Positions 10,101 to 20,385 are shown, counted from the first letter of the stretch. The stretch is DNA of 64,000 nucleotides from Gammaproteobacteria bacterium (GCA_030426265.1 JAUHYP010000001.1:62001-126000); one strand, 5' to 3'. A program made the numbers and translations. Notes: a model not told the origin generated them from the sequence alone.

Positions 10101-11169
10101 CAACGACGTGCGCCTGGACCTGGCCTGGGACGGCCAGGCCCTGGCCGCGGGCTTCGACGGCGCCGCCATCGACGGCGATGTCGCCTACACCCGCAACGAG
10201 GACGGCACCCACGTGCTCAATGCCCAGTTCGAGCGGCTGTACATGCCCGATCCACTGGACGCGGGCATGGCCATGGATGCCGATCCCACCGGCCTGCCCG
10301 AGATGCATTTCTTCGTGAGCGAGTTCCAGTTCATGGGCCTGGACCTGGGCGCGACGCGCATCGAGGCCTTTCCGATCGCCAATGGGCTGCGCATAGAGAC
10401 CGTGGATGCGGCCTCGGAGCAGCTCACCTTCCAGGCGCGCGGCGACTGGGTGGTGACCGATGGCGCCAGCCGCTCGGATTTCGACATCGTCCTCACCTCG
10501 GAGAGCCTGGGCGCGCTGGTGGAGGCCCTGGACCTGTCCTCGGTGCTCGAGGGCGGCCAGACCATGCTGCGCTACGACGCCTGGTGGCCCGGACCGCCGG
10601 CGGCCTTCGAACTGGCGCGCCTCAACGGCCTGATCACTTTCAGCGTGATCGACGGGCGCATCCTCAATGCCGACCCGGGCGCCGGGCGCGTGCTGGGCCT
10701 GATGAGCGTGGGCGCCCTGCCGCGGCGCCTGTCACTGGATTTCAGCGACGTGTTCGAGTCGGGTCTCACCTTCGACCAGGCCCAGGGCACGATCCGACTT
10801 GATAGCGGAACGGCATGGACCGATGATTTCATCCTGGAGTCCACCGCGGCGCGGCTGGCCATTACCGGGTCCTCGGACCTTGAAGCGCAGCAGTTCGACT
10901 ACCAGATGACAGTCAGGCCCGGTGTGAGCCAGGCCTTGCCGGTGCTGGGCGCCATCGCCGGCGGACCGGCCGGCGCGGCGGCCGGCCTGGCCCTGCAGGG
11001 CCTGTTGCGCGAGGCGCTGGGCGATGCGACCGAGGCGCGATACGAGATCACCGGACCCTGGTCCGACCCGGAGGTGGTGCGCCTGCCCTCCGGGCCCGCC
11101 ACGGCGCCGCCGGCCAACGGCGCCACGGACAATTTCACGGCAAGCACCCCCGATACGGAAGATTCATGA
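7180..11169 (+). CDS. yhdP: YhdP-family AsmA-like envelope protein
   Basis: Large inner-membrane-anchored periplasmic protein of the AsmA/TamB/YdbH group, known in E. coli to help move phospholipids to the outer membrane. It has 1329 residues. The GTG start gives a short basic N-terminus and one membrane helix (residues about 14-32, [20 protein letters not shown]), followed by a very long beta-rich region with alternating polar and nonpolar stretches. The C-terminus has the AsmA-like segment with [11 protein letters not shown] and a glycine/alanine-rich end ([17 protein letters not shown]). Its stop overlaps the tldD start. The 1115-residue ORF on the opposite strand is a shadow. Confidence 0.9.
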   Translation: MTTLKTWFRRLRTLLWTALALVIIGAAVLVGIGKLLMPYSERFKPRLEAVLAEQFNQPVRLDAFTGEWKAFGPRISLEGVTLLGSRSGQDAIAIEQAALDIRPLNAFISGRPLYSFRIIGADLALVRLDDGRFELSGLGLSGRQLDGKSDPGGLGNLARVGEVRLEDSAFSYSDATREMHLQLVGIDGRLQVNGDRLALEVQASVSDAGRERVLGDLAATVLAGLDARGRLDGLEFHLETGELMLHELAAQLPDHSLRPASGRLNAQLWGSWAPGQPQEMAGVVDIRDAGLDTGDRMLLLDHANARLNWRWRDKTQWRIDLADMRVTENGRRWTAPRVSVERNLEGNLAVWVSADFAEAEFPLEITQVIMGEFGSRWPKAVPTAGSGPVHDFDLVINGNRKLTATSGRFENLEVLAWADWPLPRGLNGRIDLAYGEGSLHFAGEDVAITWERNFRAPLVVDFEDCEMEILWVDDDYWQVDALPCPIRNEHLDAEARARFAKDEGKPRVDVNAALHRADLAELSDYWPASVMSPKVTDWLRRSIVSGTAENARFLLQGDMDAFPFRDSEGAILATAQLRDARLAYSPGWPEAGDVNAALRIEGASLSLSGSIGDLAGGQVQQATARIRDLQTPRMELDYRSTTDLPALESFLAASPLLRDTELDPADFAFQGGAVTRGRLVLPFGDTPGDFTLDGRLELREGQFTHRPTGVRLDGLAGTLEYDGEGVETEGLTATLDGWPATLDLDAAWGTDTPFSARLAGRFPASALASAAPLDDDPLLSSISGEADWDIGLDVSRPETEAPMRTRLTASSNLEGMRLGLPAPLAKDADTAWPFELSWATGESADEVHARLGDRATLALELGEPTATAALEAPAEAPEPADEAVGPDTPPAIESGEPTVIGPALRRGALAFGAGPAEWPAPGEFSLGGEAETLDIDAWMDVVTAYGAADRYPTGLAFRDATVDARELVLMNRAFNDVRLDLAWDGQALAAGFDGAAIDGDVAYTRNEDGTHVLNAQFERLYMPDPLDAGMAMDADPTGLPEMHFFVSEFQFMGLDLGATRIEAFPIANGLRIETVDAASEQLTFQARGDWVVTDGASRSDFDIVLTSESLGALVEALDLSSVLEGGQTMLRYDAWWPGPPAAFELARLNGLITFSVIDGRILNADPGAGRVLGLMSVGALPRRLSLDFSDVFESGLTFDQAQGTIRLDSGTAWTDDFILESTAARLAITGSSDLEAQQFDYQMTVRPGVSQALPVLGAIAGGPAGAAAGLALQGLLREALGDATEARYEITGPWSDPEVVRLPSGPATAPPANGATDNFTASTPDTEDS

Positions 11170-12608
11170 CGGACCTGCTCAAAGACGCTACATCGCAACT
11201 GCTCGCTCCCGGCGGCCTGGACCAGGGCGACCTGGCCCGAGTGCTGTCCCACCTGATGGGCGCGGGCATCGATGGCGGCGACCTCTATTTCCAGCACGTG
11301 ATCCGCGAGGGCTGGTCGCTGGAAGACGGCCGGGTGCGCAACGCGTCCCACACGGTCGAACAGGGTGTCGGCATCCGTGCCGTCAGCGGTGAGAAAACCG
11401 GATTCGCCTACGCCGACGAGATCGTGCTGCCGGCGCTGATGGAGGCCAGCCAGGCCGCCCGCGCCATCGCGCGCCACGGCCAGGACGGCGCGCTGGCGGC
11501 CTGGAACCGTCGCCAGCCGACGCCGCTGTATGCACCCATCGACCCGGTGGCGTCCATGGACGCGGCCGACAAGGTCGACCTGTTGCGCCAGATCGATGCC
11601 TACGCCCGCTCGCTGGACCCGGCGGTGAACCAGGTGATGGTGAACCTCGCCGCGGCGCACGAGACTGTCCTGGTCGCGTCCGTGGACGGCGACCTGGCGG
11701 CGGACATCCGCCCACTGGTGCGCCTGTCGGTCACCGTGATCGCCGAGAAGGACGGCCGGCGCGAGCAGGGCAACGATGGCGGTGGTGGACGCTTCACTTA
11801 CGAGGAACTGGTGGGGCAGGGCGCCTGGCGGCGTTTCGCCGACGAGGCCGTGCGCCAGGCCCTGGTGAACCTGGAAGCCGGCGAGGCGCCGGCGGGCACC
11901 ATGCCCGTGGTCCTCGGTCCGGGCTGGCCCGGCGTGCTGCTGCACGAAGCCGTCGGCCACGGCCTGGAAGGCGACTTCAATCGCAAGAAGACTTCCGCCT
12001 ATTCCGACCGCATCGGCGACCAGGTGGCCGCGAAAGGCGTGACCATCGTCGACAACGGCTGCATCGGCCAGCGCCGGGGCTCGCTCACGGTGGACGACGA
12101 AGGCACGCCCACGGGTGAGACCGTGCTCATCGAGGACGGCATTCTCCGCGGCTACATGCAGGACAAGATGAACGCCCGCCTGATGGGCATGGCGCCCACG
12201 GGTAACGGCCGGCGCGAATCCTTCGCCCACCTGCCGATGCCGCGCATGACCAACACCTACATGCTGGCCGGCAGCCACGATCCCGAGGAGATCATCGCCT
12301 CGGTGGACCGGGGGCTGTATGCCGTGAATTTCTCCGGCGGGCAGGTGGACATCACTTCCGGTCGCTTCGTGTTCTCCGCCAGCGAGGCCTACCTGATCGA
12401 GAACGGCAAGGTGACACGCCCGGTGCGCGGCGCCACCCTGATCGGCAACGGCCCGGAGGCGATGACACGGGTGAGCATGGTGGGCGACGACCTGAAGCTC
12501 GACGCCGGCATCGGCGTTTGCGGCAAGGACGGGCAGAGCGTGCCCGTGGGCGTGGGCCAGCCCACGCTGAAGCTGGACCAGCTGGTGGTCGGCGGCACGG
12601 AGGCCTGA
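11166..12608 (+). CDS. tldD: TldD, metalloprotease subunit
   Basis: Catalytic subunit of the TldD-TldE(PmbA) heterodimer, which degrades unfolded peptides and matures microcin B17 and CcdA in E. coli. It has 480 residues. The zinc site HEAVGH lies at about residues 260-265 (HExxxH), followed by [12 protein letters not shown]. The C-terminal region has [10 protein letters not shown] and SEAYLIENG. The ATGA overlap with yhdP indicates coupling. The partner pmbA is nearby, separated by darP on the other strand. Confidence 0.96.
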   Translation: MTDLLKDATSQLLAPGGLDQGDLARVLSHLMGAGIDGGDLYFQHVIREGWSLEDGRVRNASHTVEQGVGIRAVSGEKTGFAYADEIVLPALMEASQAARAIARHGQDGALAAWNRRQPTPLYAPIDPVASMDAADKVDLLRQIDAYARSLDPAVNQVMVNLAAAHETVLVASVDGDLAADIRPLVRLSVTVIAEKDGRREQGNDGGGGRFTYEELVGQGAWRRFADEAVRQALVNLEAGEAPAGTMPVVLGPGWPGVLLHEAVGHGLEGDFNRKKTSAYSDRIGDQVAAKGVTIVDNGCIGQRRGSLTVDDEGTPTGETVLIEDGILRGYMQDKMNARLMGMAPTGNGRRESFAHLPMPRMTNTYMLAGSHDPEEIIASVDRGLYAVNFSGGQVDITSGRFVFSASEAYLIENGKVTRPVRGATLIGNGPEAMTRVSMVGDDLKLDAGIGVCGKDGQSVPVGVGQPTLKLDQLVVGGTEA

Positions 12609-12614
12609 GGCGAA

Positions 12615-13181
12615 TCAGTCCAGGGGCGGCAGCGCCCCGTCTTCGTCCGCCTCGCGCAGCATGCGAAACAGCTTGCGCGCCGAGGCCGGGGGCTTGTTGG
12701 CCGCCGCTTCGCGCTGGGCGTTGCGCAGCAGCTGGCGCAGCGCCTGGGCATCGAGGTCGCGGCGCGCATCGAGCAGAACGCCCAGGGCGCGGCTGTCGCC
12801 TTCCAGCAGGCGGTCCCGCCAGGCCTCGGCCCGGTGGTGGCGGGCATTGAGTTCACGGGCTGCTTCCTGGCGCTTGTCCAGGGCGGCCTCGACGGGCGTC
12901 ATGTCCACGGCGCGCAGGCGGCTGGCGAGAAAGCCGAGCTGGCGTTTGCGGGCGACACGTGAGGTGATCGAGCGGGCGAACAGGATTTCCTCGAGGATCC
13001 GGGAATCAAGGGGCAGGGAGCGCAGCACCGAGTCCGGCAGCTCCACCAGCCGCTTGCCGAAATCGAACATGGCCCGGGCTTCGCGCTTGAGCTGGCTTTT
13101 GCTGACCGGGGCGCCTTCATGTTCGTCGGCGTCGCCGGTCTGGGAATCGGAAGCGTCTCGCTGGGGGTCGTGACGGGCCAT
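12615..13181 (-). CDS. yjgA: DarP/YjgA ribosome-associated protein
   Basis: Small basic protein of the DUF615 family that associates with late 50S precursors and helps peptidyl-transferase-centre maturation. The start at 13181 gives 188 residues, the family size; the longer track ORF runs into the pmbA region. Conserved parts include VSKSQLKREARAMFDFGKRLVELP, followed by DSRILEEILFARSI and LGFLASRLRAVD. It is convergent with tldD (6-base gap) and divergent from pmbA; its ATG and an upstream pmbA-frame ATG share the same CCATGG. Confidence 0.93.
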   Translation of the reverse strand: MARHDPQRDASDSQTGDADEHEGAPVSKSQLKREARAMFDFGKRLVELPDSVLRSLPLDSRILEEILFARSITSRVARKRQLGFLASRLRAVDMTPVEAALDKRQEAARELNARHHRAEAWRDRLLEGDSRALGVLLDARRDLDAQALRQLLRNAQREAAANKPPASARKLFRMLREADEDGALPPLD

Positions 13182-13233
13182 GGCGAAGGGAACCAGGATG
13201 GACGCGCTGCACGGCGCGCATGGAAAAAAGAAC

Positions 13234-14607
13234 ATGAACGCAGAGCATAACCCAGAACAACTTCCCGAAACCGCGCTGCCGGACCGCGAGGCCGAGGCGG
13301 CCATTCTCGAAAGCCGGGTGCAACAGGCCCTGGACCTCGCGCGCCGTGGCGGCGCCGACCAGGCCGAGGTGACCGCCAGCCTCCAGGTCGGGCTCAATAC
13401 CACGGTGCGCCTCGGCGAAGTCGAGACCATCGAGCACACCCGCGACCGGGGCGTCTCCGTGACGGTCTACCTCGGGCGCAGCAAGGGCCACGCCAGCAGC
13501 GCCGACCTCCGCGAATCCTCGCTGCGTGAAAGCGTCGAGCGTGCGCTGGATATCGCCCGATACACCGCCGGCGATCCCTGCAACGGCCTGGCCGACGCCG
13601 ACCGGATGGCCACCACCTTCCCCGATCTCGATCTCTGGCACCCGGCGGTGCTGGAGGCCGATGCCGCCATCGAACGCTGCCAGCGCATGGAGGCGGCCGG
13701 CCGTGCCGACGAGCGCATCAGCAATTCCGAGGGCGCCTCGGTGTCCGGCAGTTTCGGGGTCTCGGTCATGGGCAACTCGCACGGCTTCCTCGGCCGCGGC
13801 GACGGCACGCGCTACGGCCAGAGCTGCGTGCTGATCGCCGGCAGCGGCAACGGCATGCAGCGCGACTACTGGTACGACTCCTGCCGCAGTCTCGACGACC
13901 TGGAAGACCCGGAAGAGACCGGCCGACGGGCCGCCGAGCGCACCGTGCGCCGGCTGGAGGCGCAGAGCCTGTCCACGCGCAAGGTGCCCGTCCTGTTTTC
14001 TCCCGACATCGCCCGTTCCCTGCTGGGCCACCTGGTCGGCGGCATCTCGGGTGGCGCCCTCTACCGCAACGCCTCCTTCCTGAAGGACAGCATCGGCGAA
14101 ACCCTCTTTCCCGGGTGGATGAGCCTGGTGGAGCGGCCCTTCATTCCGCGGGGCCCGGGCAGCAGCTGCTTCGACGCCGAGGGCGTCGCCGTGGCGGACC
14201 GCGCCATCGTCGAGGACGGCGTGCTGCGTGGTTACGTGCTGTCGAGCTACTCGGCGCGCCGCCTGGGCATGGAAACCACGGGCAATGCCGGGGGTGTGCA
14301 CAACCTGCTGGTCGAGGGCGATCTCGCTCCGGGCGCCGAAATGCTGGACCGCCTGGGCACGGGCCTCCTGGTCACCGAGGTGATGGGGCAGGGTGTGCGC
14401 ATGGTCACCGGCGACTACTCGCGGGGCGCCTCGGGTTTCTGGGTCGAGAACGGCGTCATCGTCCACCCGGTCGAGGAAGTGACCATCGCCGGCAACCTGC
14501 GGGACATGTTCAAGGGCATCACCGCCATCGGCGACGACGTCGACTGCCGCGGCAACATCCAGTGCGGCTCCATCCTGCTCGAAGGCCTGACCGTCGCGGG
14601 GAGCTAG
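13234..14607 (+). CDS. pmbA: PmbA/TldE, partner subunit of TldD
   Basis: Non-zinc subunit of the TldD/TldE peptidase. I chose the ATG at 13234 (457 residues, MNAEHNPEQLPETALP) over 13180. The latter shares its ATG with the opposite-strand darP start, and 13234 has a purine-rich GGAAAAAAG upstream. The family core is clear: EVTASLQVGLNTTVRLGEVE, RGVSVTVYLG, and the C-terminal TGNAGGVHNLLVEGD with GASGFWVENG. No HExxxH is present, as expected. It is separated from tldD by darP, as in other gammaproteobacteria that keep the three together. Confidence 0.94.
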   Translation: MNAEHNPEQLPETALPDREAEAAILESRVQQALDLARRGGADQAEVTASLQVGLNTTVRLGEVETIEHTRDRGVSVTVYLGRSKGHASSADLRESSLRESVERALDIARYTAGDPCNGLADADRMATTFPDLDLWHPAVLEADAAIERCQRMEAAGRADERISNSEGASVSGSFGVSVMGNSHGFLGRGDGTRYGQSCVLIAGSGNGMQRDYWYDSCRSLDDLEDPEETGRRAAERTVRRLEAQSLSTRKVPVLFSPDIARSLLGHLVGGISGGALYRNASFLKDSIGETLFPGWMSLVERPFIPRGPGSSCFDAEGVAVADRAIVEDGVLRGYVLSSYSARRLGMETTGNAGGVHNLLVEGDLAPGAEMLDRLGTGLLVTEVMGQGVRMVTGDYSRGASGFWVENGVIVHPVEEVTIAGNLRDMFKGITAIGDDVDCRGNIQCGSILLEGLTVAGS

Positions 14608-15449
14608 GTCTTCCGGAACTTGTGGGCGTTGGAGTTGGCCATGCGGCGGCCGAGCGGCGGGCAGGCGCCGTTGAGCCAGACGATGAGGCGGTAGATCGCG
14701 CCCGGGATGGCCACGACGCGGGGGCGCTTCCGCTCGACGGCATCGATGCCGTAGGCGACCACGTCCTCGGCCTGCAGCCACAGGAAGCCCGGTAGTTTGC
14801 TGACCTGTCCGCGAGTCCCCGTGACGTCGTGGAACTCGGAGTAGGTGAAACCCGGGCACAGCGCGCTGACCTTCACTCCGTGCTCGGCGCCCTCGGCAGC
14901 CAGCGCCTCGGAGAACTTCACCACGAACGCCTTGCTGGCGCCGTACAGCGTGTGCCCCGCGGTGCTGGGGGTGAGCCCGGCCACGGAAGCGACGTTGATG
15001 ATGTGGCCCCGGCCCCGCGCGATCATCGCCGGCATGAAGCGCCGGCTCAGCGCACACACCGCCGTGACCATCACTTCCAGGAAATCCCGGTGGGTATCCC
15101 ACGGTACGGCCACCAGCTTGCCCGGGACGCCGTAACCGGCGTTGTTCACCAGGTAGCCCACCTCGATGCCGGCTGCTTCCAGCTGGCCGGCGATCGCCTC
15201 CGGTGCACCGGGATCGGCGAGGTCCGCCGCCAGCACGAAGGTGCGGACCCGGTGCCTGGATTCCAGTTCGGCCGCCAGGGCGCGCAGCCGCTCCTCGCGC
15301 CGGGCCAGCAGAACGAGGTCATGTCCGCGGGCGGCCAGCTGGCGGCAGAATTCCTCGCCGATGCCCGAGGAGGCGCCGGTCACCAGGGCCCAGGTTCCCG
15401 TTCCGGCAGGCGGGGTCGTGTTCGAGTCGTTCGTGGTCGCTTCGTTCAT
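14604..15449 (-). CDS. Short-chain dehydrogenase/reductase, substrate unknown
   Basis: NAD(P)-dependent oxidoreductase of the classical SDR fold. The ATG at 15449 gives 281 residues; the track ORF extends further upstream into the tpiA promoter. The cofactor loop TGASSGIG is at about residues 24-31, NNAG follows, and the active site YGASK is preceded by the conserved Ser region (INVASVAGLTPS). ALCPGFTYSEFH follows. It resembles DltE/YohN-like dehydrogenases. It overlaps the pmbA stop by four bases and is divergent from tpiA. Nothing nearby identifies a substrate. Confidence 0.88.
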   Translation of the reverse strand: MNEATTNDSNTTPPAGTGTWALVTGASSGIGEEFCRQLAARGHDLVLLARREERLRALAAELESRHRVRTFVLAADLADPGAPEAIAGQLEAAGIEVGYLVNNAGYGVPGKLVAVPWDTHRDFLEVMVTAVCALSRRFMPAMIARGRGHIINVASVAGLTPSTAGHTLYGASKAFVVKFSEALAAEGAEHGVKVSALCPGFTYSEFHDVTGTRGQVSKLPGFLWLQAEDVVAYGIDAVERKRPRVVAIPGAIYRLIVWLNGACPPLGRRMANSNAHKFRKT

Positions 15450-15509
15450 CGCGCCATTTTCGGTGCGGCGGGCGGCGCGGTTCAAGCGCCATGGTCTGGC
15501 CCCGGCGGC

Positions 15510-15538
15510 TTGCGGGTCGGGAAAGCGGCCGGTATCCT
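15510..15538 (+). promoter_or_regulatory. Candidate sigma-70 promoter for tpiA
   Basis: TTGCGG and TATCCT are separated by exactly 17 bases, about 49 bases upstream of the tpiA ATG. Both hexamers are imperfect (3/6 and 4/6), so support comes mainly from spacing and position in the divergent SDR/tpiA gap. Confidence 0.35.
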
Positions 15539-15586
15539 GCGGCACTTTCGGGCACCATCCCCGAAGCGGCTCAGGAATCATTCACC

Positions 15587-16348
15587 ATGCGCAGAATCAT
15601 GGTTGCGGGCAACTGGAAAATGCACGGCACGGCCGAGATGGCCCGGAGCCTCGCGGGCGATGTGCTCGCGGCCCTGCCCGAGTTTCCTGACGTCGACGTA
15701 GCGGTCTTTCCCCCGGCGCCGTACCTGGCCCTGCTGCAGTCCCTGGCCGAGGGTTCCCGTCTCGAGTGGGGCGCCCAGACCCTGAACCCGAACGCCGAAG
15801 GCGCCTACACGGGCGAAGTCTCGGGCGTCATGTTGCGCGACCTGGGTTGTCGCTACGTGCTGGTCGGCCACTCCGAGCGCCGCAGCCTGTTCGGCGAGAG
15901 CGACACCGACGTGGCCGAGCGTTTCGATGCGGCCTCCACGGCCGGCCTCGAGCCGGTGCTGTGTGTCGGCGAAACCCGTGAGGAGCGGGAAGCCGGCCGC
16001 ACCGAGGAAGTGGTCGAGCGCCAGGTGGACGCGGTCCTCGAGCGCTGCGGAATCGGGCGTTTCGAACAGGCCGTGCTGGCCTACGAACCGGTCTGGGCCA
16101 TCGGCACCGGGCTGACGGCGACGCCGGAAGAGGCGCAGGCGGTCCACGCCTTCCTGCGTAGCAAAATGGCGCGTCTGGATGGTACAATAGGCGGTCAAAT
16201 TCGAATTCTTTACGGTGGCAGCGTGAAAGCGTCCAATGCCGCCGATTTGTTTGCCCAGGAAGACATCGACGGTGGTCTGGTGGGGGGTGCATCCCTCAAG
16301 GCCCACGATTTCATCGGAATTTGTCGCGGCGCTTCCCGGGACGGGTAG
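15587..16348 (+). CDS. tpiA: Triosephosphate isomerase
   Basis: Interconverts dihydroxyacetone phosphate and glyceraldehyde 3-phosphate in glycolysis and gluconeogenesis. The ATG at 15587 follows a CAGGA site and gives 253 residues; the track's extra N-terminus is not real. The TIM-barrel landmarks are all present: GNWKMHG (Lys), VGHSERR (catalytic His), AYEPVWAIGTG (catalytic Glu) and the phosphate-binding ILYGGSVK and GGLVGGASL. It is followed directly by secG, a common gammaproteobacterial pairing. Confidence 0.98.
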   Translation: MRRIMVAGNWKMHGTAEMARSLAGDVLAALPEFPDVDVAVFPPAPYLALLQSLAEGSRLEWGAQTLNPNAEGAYTGEVSGVMLRDLGCRYVLVGHSERRSLFGESDTDVAERFDAASTAGLEPVLCVGETREEREAGRTEEVVERQVDAVLERCGIGRFEQAVLAYEPVWAIGTGLTATPEEAQAVHAFLRSKMARLDGTIGGQIRILYGGSVKASNAADLFAQEDIDGGLVGGASLKAHDFIGICRGASRDG

Positions 16349-16354
16349 GTAACA

Positions 16355-16813
16355 ATGCAGGTTTTGAACATTTTCCACGTGTTGGTGGCCATTGCCATGG
16401 TCGCCTTCATCCTGGTGCAGCGGGGCCCCGGGGCCACCGCCGGCGCCGCATTCGGCAGCGGCGCCTCGGGCACCGTATTCGGCGCGCGCGGCGCAGGCTC
16501 GTTCCTGTCCCGCTCGACGTGGACCCTGGCGGCGCTGTTCTGCCTGATCAGCCTCGTCATGGCCGTGGTCGTTTCCCGGGATCTCGCGGCCCCGGTGACG
16601 GACCTCGGCGTCGTGGGTTCCAGCACGCCGGCGGAACAGTCCGAACCACTGCCGAGCCTGGGCGACCCGGAGAACGACGTTCCGGCCTTCGATCCGGAAA
16701 TGTCACTGGAGCCGGCCCCGACGGCGGACGACCTCCCGGACATGGATGCGGCACCTGCTGAGGGCGCGGACGCCTCCGGCAATCCCGAAGCCGAGGATGA
16801 CGGGTCCCTGTAA
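16355..16813 (+). CDS. secG: Preprotein translocase subunit SecG
   Basis: Small membrane subunit of SecYEG that aids SecA-driven export. It has 152 residues: a first membrane helix (about 2-20, LNIFHVLVAIAMVAFILVQRG), a GPGATAGAAFGSGASGTVFGARG cytoplasmic loop typical of SecG, a second helix (about 52-72), then a long acidic and proline-rich tail. The tail makes it longer than the 110-residue E. coli protein, as in many pseudomonads and xanthomonads. It starts six bases after tpiA and ends just before tRNA-Leu. Confidence 0.95.
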   Translation: MQVLNIFHVLVAIAMVAFILVQRGPGATAGAAFGSGASGTVFGARGAGSFLSRSTWTLAALFCLISLVMAVVVSRDLAAPVTDLGVVGSSTPAEQSEPLPSLGDPENDVPAFDPEMSLEPAPTADDLPDMDAAPAEGADASGNPEAEDDGSL

Positions 16814-16820
16814 GATACGA

Positions 16821-16905
16821 GCCCAAGTGGTGGAATTGGTAGACACGCTATCTTGAGGGGGTAGTGGCGAAAGCCGTGCCGGTTCGAGTCCGGCCTTGGG
16901 CACCA
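16821..16905 (+). tRNA. tRNA-Leu (anticodon GAG)
   Basis: 85 bases from GCCCAAG to the encoded CCA. The acceptor arms GCCCAAG and CTTGGGC pair fully. The anticodon stem CTATC/GGTAG encloses the loop TTGAGGG with GAG at 16855-16857. A long variable arm (TGGCGAAAGCC) is the class II hallmark of tRNA-Leu, and GGTTCGAGTCC forms the T arm. It sits directly downstream of secG, as leuU does in E. coli, and is probably cotranscribed. Confidence 0.98.
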
Positions 16906-16946
16906 TCTTTACAACGCGCCTTCGCGGCGCAGGGACTGGGAGCGAC

Positions 16947-17303
16947 ATGCTGGTAGAGTACCTGCCGATCCTGTTGTTCATCGGTATATCCACCGTGCTG
17001 GGGATCGTCCTGATCACCGCCGGCAACGTGCTGTCTCCCAGCAATCCCAACTCCGAAAAAGCCTCCCCCTACGAATGCGGCTTCGAAGCGTTCGAGGACA
17101 CGCGCAGCAAGTTCGACGTGCGTTTCTACCTCGTCGCGATCATGTTCATCATTTTCGACCTCGAAATCGCCTTCTTCGTGCCCTGGGCCGTCGCCCTGGA
17201 CGAACTGGGCGTGTTCGGCCTCGTCGCCATGTCCATCTTCGTTCTCGAGCTGATCGTGGGCTTCTTCATCGCCTGGAAACGCGGGGCGCTGGAGTGGGAG
17301 TGA
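16947..17303 (+). CDS. nuoA: Complex I subunit NuoA
   Basis: Membrane subunit of the proton-pumping NADH:quinone oxidoreductase. The ATG at 16947 gives 118 residues; the track start lies inside the tRNA. Three membrane helices are visible, and the conserved [36 protein letters not shown] loop and helix identify it. First gene of a 14-gene nuo operon. A small GCGCC/GGCGC hairpin (16916-16930) lies in the leader after tRNA-Leu, without a T-run, so readthrough from secG-tRNA is plausible. Confidence 0.97.
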   Translation: MLVEYLPILLFIGISTVLGIVLITAGNVLSPSNPNSEKASPYECGFEAFEDTRSKFDVRFYLVAIMFIIFDLEIAFFVPWAVALDELGVFGLVAMSIFVLELIVGFFIAWKRGALEWE

Positions 17304-17851
17304 GCGACGAGCACATGGACTTCGGCGAGGGGCCCGCCCGGCTGAACGCCATCGACGACATCCTGCGGCCCAACGCCGACGACAACCCCCTGCTCGACCG
17401 CGGAGCGGTCACCACCACCCTCGACGCCCTGGTGAACTGGGCGCGCACCGGTTCGCTGTGGCCGATGACCTTCGGGCTGGCCTGTTGCGCGGTGGAGATG
17501 ATGCACGCGGGCGCCGCGCGCTACGACCTCGACCGCTTCGGCGTGATCCTGCGCCCCAGTCCGCGCCAGTCCGACGTGATGATCGTCGCCGGCACGCTGT
17601 GCAACAAGATGGCGCCGGCGCTGCGCAAGGTCTACGACCAGATGCCCGACCCCAAATGGGTGATCTCCATGGGCTCCTGCGCCAATGGGGGTGGCTACTA
17701 CCATTACTCCTACGCGGTCACCCGGGGATGCGACCGCATCGTGCCGGTGGACATCTACGTACCCGGCTGCCCCCCGACGGCGGAGGCCCTGATCTACGGA
17801 ATCCTCCAGTTGCAGCAGAAGATCCGCCGCACCAACACCATTGCCCGGTGA
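17300..17851 (+). CDS. nuoB: Complex I subunit NuoB
   Basis: Carries the terminal N2 [4Fe-4S] cluster that passes electrons to quinone. The GTG start overlaps the nuoA stop (GTGA) and gives 183 residues; an ATG five codons later is an alternative. The ligand motif [10 protein letters not shown] (tandem Cys) and further cysteines in SMGSCANGG and [11 protein letters not shown] are all present, so the cluster site is intact. The ending [12 protein letters not shown] is typical. Confidence 0.97.
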   Translation: MSDEHMDFGEGPARLNAIDDILRPNADDNPLLDRGAVTTTLDALVNWARTGSLWPMTFGLACCAVEMMHAGAARYDLDRFGVILRPSPRQSDVMIVAGTLCNKMAPALRKVYDQMPDPKWVISMGSCANGGGYYHYSYAVTRGCDRIVPVDIYVPGCPPTAEALIYGILQLQQKIRRTNTIAR

Positions 17852-17856
17852 CCTTC

Positions 17857-18612
17857 ATGACCCCGGATGCCTTCATCAAACAATTGAAAGAGGCCTTCCG
17901 GGAAGAGGGGCGCGTCCTGCCCACTGCCGACCAGCCGACGCTCGAAGTGCCGGTGGAACAGTGGCTGGAAACCGCGCGCATCCTGCGGGACGAGTTCGGA
18001 TTCGAACAGCTGATCGACCTGTGTGGCGTGGACTACCTCAGCTACGGCCAGGACGAGTGGGAAACCCGCGACGCCACCGCCGAGGGCTTCAGCCGCGGCG
18101 TCGACGCACAGGGCCCGGGGCGCTTTCGCTGGCGGGAGCTGCCGGAAGCCGAGGCGGTGGAGAACCGCTTCGCGGTGGTGGTTCATCTCCTGTCCATCCA
18201 GCACAACCGTCGGCTGCGCCTGCGCACCTTTGCCCCGGACGAGGACCTGCCCATGGTGCCCTCGCTGGTGGAGGTCTGGAGCGTGGCGAACTGGTTCGAG
18301 CGCGAGGCCTTCGACCTGTTCGGCATCCTGTTCGAGGGCCATCCCGACCTGCGCCGCATCCTCACCGACTACGGCTTCACCGGCCACCCCTTTCGCAAGG
18401 ACTTTCCACTGATCGGCAACGTCACCGTGCGCTACGACGAGGAGAAGCAGCGCGTGGTGTACGAGCCCGTGGAAATCGAGCCGCGCGTCCTGGTGCCGCG
18501 TGTCATCCGCGCCGATTCGCGCTACCGCACCGACGAGATCGACGAGGCCGCCGGCGAGGCGGCGGGTTCGCGATCGGGTCAGTCGACAGGCCAGTCGACA
18601 GGCAAGGGTTGA
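17857..18612 (+). CDS. nuoC: Complex I subunit NuoC (30 kDa, not fused to NuoD)
   Basis: Peripheral-arm subunit that packs against NuoD at the quinone site. The ATG at 17857 gives 251 residues; a GTG at 17848 overlapping the nuoB stop is an equally good start on operon grounds. Family signature: [38 protein letters not shown]. The C-terminus has a low-complexity tail with a GQSTGQSTG repeat of little function. nuoC and nuoD are separate here, unlike the fused nuoCD of E. coli. Confidence 0.95.
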   Translation: MTPDAFIKQLKEAFREEGRVLPTADQPTLEVPVEQWLETARILRDEFGFEQLIDLCGVDYLSYGQDEWETRDATAEGFSRGVDAQGPGRFRWRELPEAEAVENRFAVVVHLLSIQHNRRLRLRTFAPDEDLPMVPSLVEVWSVANWFEREAFDLFGILFEGHPDLRRILTDYGFTGHPFRKDFPLIGNVTVRYDEEKQRVVYEPVEIEPRVLVPRVIRADSRYRTDEIDEAAGEAAGSRSGQSTGQSTGKG

Positions 18613-18616
18613 GGCG

Positions 18617-19870
18617 ATGGCGGACATCAACAACTACACCCTGAACTTCGGCCCACAGCACCCCGCGGCCCATGGCGTGTTGCGCCTGGTGCTGGAAATG
18701 GACGGCGAGACGGTGGTGCGCGCGGACCCGCACATCGGCCTGCTGCACCGCGCGACCGAAAAGCTGGCCGAGAGCAAGCCCTTCAACCAGTCCATCGGCT
18801 ACATGGACCGGCTCGACTACGTGTCCATGATGTGCAACGAACACGCCTACGTGCGCGCCATCGAGCAACTGCTGGGCATCGAGCCGCCGGTGCGCGCCCG
18901 CTACATCCGCACGATGTTCGACGAGATCACGCGCATCGGGAACCACCTGATGTGGGTCGGCGCGAACGGACTGGACCTCGGCGCCATGACGGCCTTTCTC
19001 TACGCCTTCCGCGAGCGCGAAACGGTGATGGACCTGTACGAGGCCGTGTCCGGCGCGCGCATGCACGCCACCTACTACCGTCCCGGTGGCGTCTACCGCG
19101 ACCTGCCTGACCGCATGCCGCAGTACAAGGAGTCACCCTGGACCAAGGGCAAGGACCTCGAGCGCAAGAACGAATGGCGCGAAGGCAGCCTGCTGGACTT
19201 CGTCGAGGCCTTCGCCTCGGATTTCGACAAGAAAGTCGACGACTACGAGACGCTGCTGACCGACAACCGCATCTGGAAGCAGCGCACGGTGAACATCGGC
19301 GTGGTCAGCCCGGAGCGGGCGCTGCAGCTGGGCTTCACCGGCCCGATGCTGCGCGCCTCGGGCATCGCCTGGGATCTGCGCAAGAAGCAGCCCTACGCCA
19401 TGTACCACGAGATGGACTTCGATATCCCGGTGGGCGCGAACGGGGACTGCTACGATCGTTACCTCGTGCGCATCGAGGAGCTGCGCCAGTCGGCGAAGAT
19501 CGTTCTCCAGTGCGTGAAGTGGCTGCGGGAAAACCAGGGGCCGGTGATGCTCAGGAACTTCAAGGTGATTCCGCCCACGCGGGAGGAGATGAAGGACGAC
19601 ATGGAAGCCCTCATCCACCACTTCAAGCTGTTCACCGAGGGCTACTGCGTTCCCCCGGGCGAGACCTATGCCGCGGTGGAAGCGCCCAAGGGCGAGTTCG
19701 GCTGTTACCTGGTGTCCGACGGGGCCAACAAGCCCTTCCGCGCCCATTTCCGGGCGCCCGGTTTCGCCCATCTCTCCAGCATGGACGAGATGCTGCGCGG
19801 CCACATGCTGGCGGACGTGCCGGCGATGATCGGAACCCAGGACATCGTCTTCGGCGAGGTCGACCGCTGA
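18617..19870 (+). CDS. nuoD: Complex I subunit NuoD (49 kDa)
   Basis: Forms much of the quinone-binding cavity. The ATG at 18617 gives 417 residues, the usual length. It begins [26 protein letters not shown], with the quinone-site His, then [24 protein letters not shown] and the C-terminal [19 protein letters not shown] region are standard. The stop overlaps the nuoE start by one base. Confidence 0.98.
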   Translation: MADINNYTLNFGPQHPAAHGVLRLVLEMDGETVVRADPHIGLLHRATEKLAESKPFNQSIGYMDRLDYVSMMCNEHAYVRAIEQLLGIEPPVRARYIRTMFDEITRIGNHLMWVGANGLDLGAMTAFLYAFRERETVMDLYEAVSGARMHATYYRPGGVYRDLPDRMPQYKESPWTKGKDLERKNEWREGSLLDFVEAFASDFDKKVDDYETLLTDNRIWKQRTVNIGVVSPERALQLGFTGPMLRASGIAWDLRKKQPYAMYHEMDFDIPVGANGDCYDRYLVRIEELRQSAKIVLQCVKWLRENQGPVMLRNFKVIPPTREEMKDDMEALIHHFKLFTEGYCVPPGETYAAVEAPKGEFGCYLVSDGANKPFRAHFRAPGFAHLSSMDEMLRGHMLADVPAMIGTQDIVFGEVDR

Positions 19871-20385
19871 TGGCGCAGAAGCCCCTCCAGATCACGACGC
19901 CCACCGGCCTGCTGACGCCCGAGACCCGGGCGAAGATCGACGGCTGGGTGGCGCGCTTCCCCGCCGGGCGGCAGCGCTCGGCGGTCATCCAGTCGCTCAT
20001 GGCGGCCCAGGAACAGAACGGTGGCTGGTTGAGCGACGAGCTGGTGGCGGCGGTGGCGGCCTACCTCGACATCCCCCCCGTATGGGCGGCGGAGGTGGCC
20101 AGCTTCTACTCGATGCTGCACACGCGTCCGGTGGGCCGGAACACGGTCAACATCTGCACCAATATCTCCTGCTGGCTGAACGGCGCCGAGGACCTGGTGG
20201 CCCACGCCGAACGCAAGCTCGGCTGTTCCATGGGCGAAACCACCGCGGACGGCCGCATCACCCTGGTGCGCGAGGAGGAATGCCTGGCCGGTTGCGTGCG
20301 GGCGCCCATGATGGTGGTCAATGGCCACTACCACGAGCACCTCGACGCCGATGCCTTCGACCGGATCGTGGACGGGCTCGAATGA
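19870..20385 (+). CDS. nuoE: Complex I subunit NuoE (24 kDa)
   Basis: Holds the N1a [2Fe-2S] cluster in the NADH-oxidising module. The ATG overlaps the nuoD stop and gives 171 residues. Cysteine ligands appear as CTNISCWL and ECLAGC, with RAPMMVVNGHYHEHL after them. AVIQSLMAAQEQNGGWLSDE is the family N-terminal helix pair. Confidence 0.97.
   Translation: MAQKPLQITTPTGLLTPETRAKIDGWVARFPAGRQRSAVIQSLMAAQEQNGGWLSDELVAAVAAYLDIPPVWAAEVASFYSMLHTRPVGRNTVNICTNISCWLNGAEDLVAHAERKLGCSMGETTADGRITLVREEECLAGCVRAPMMVVNGHYHEHLDADAFDRIVDGLE

Noticed and set aside
6961-10308. 1115-residue minus-strand ORF opposite yhdP
   Set aside because: Shadow of GC-rich codons in yhdP; no recognisable domain, and low-complexity His/Gly/Gln composition.
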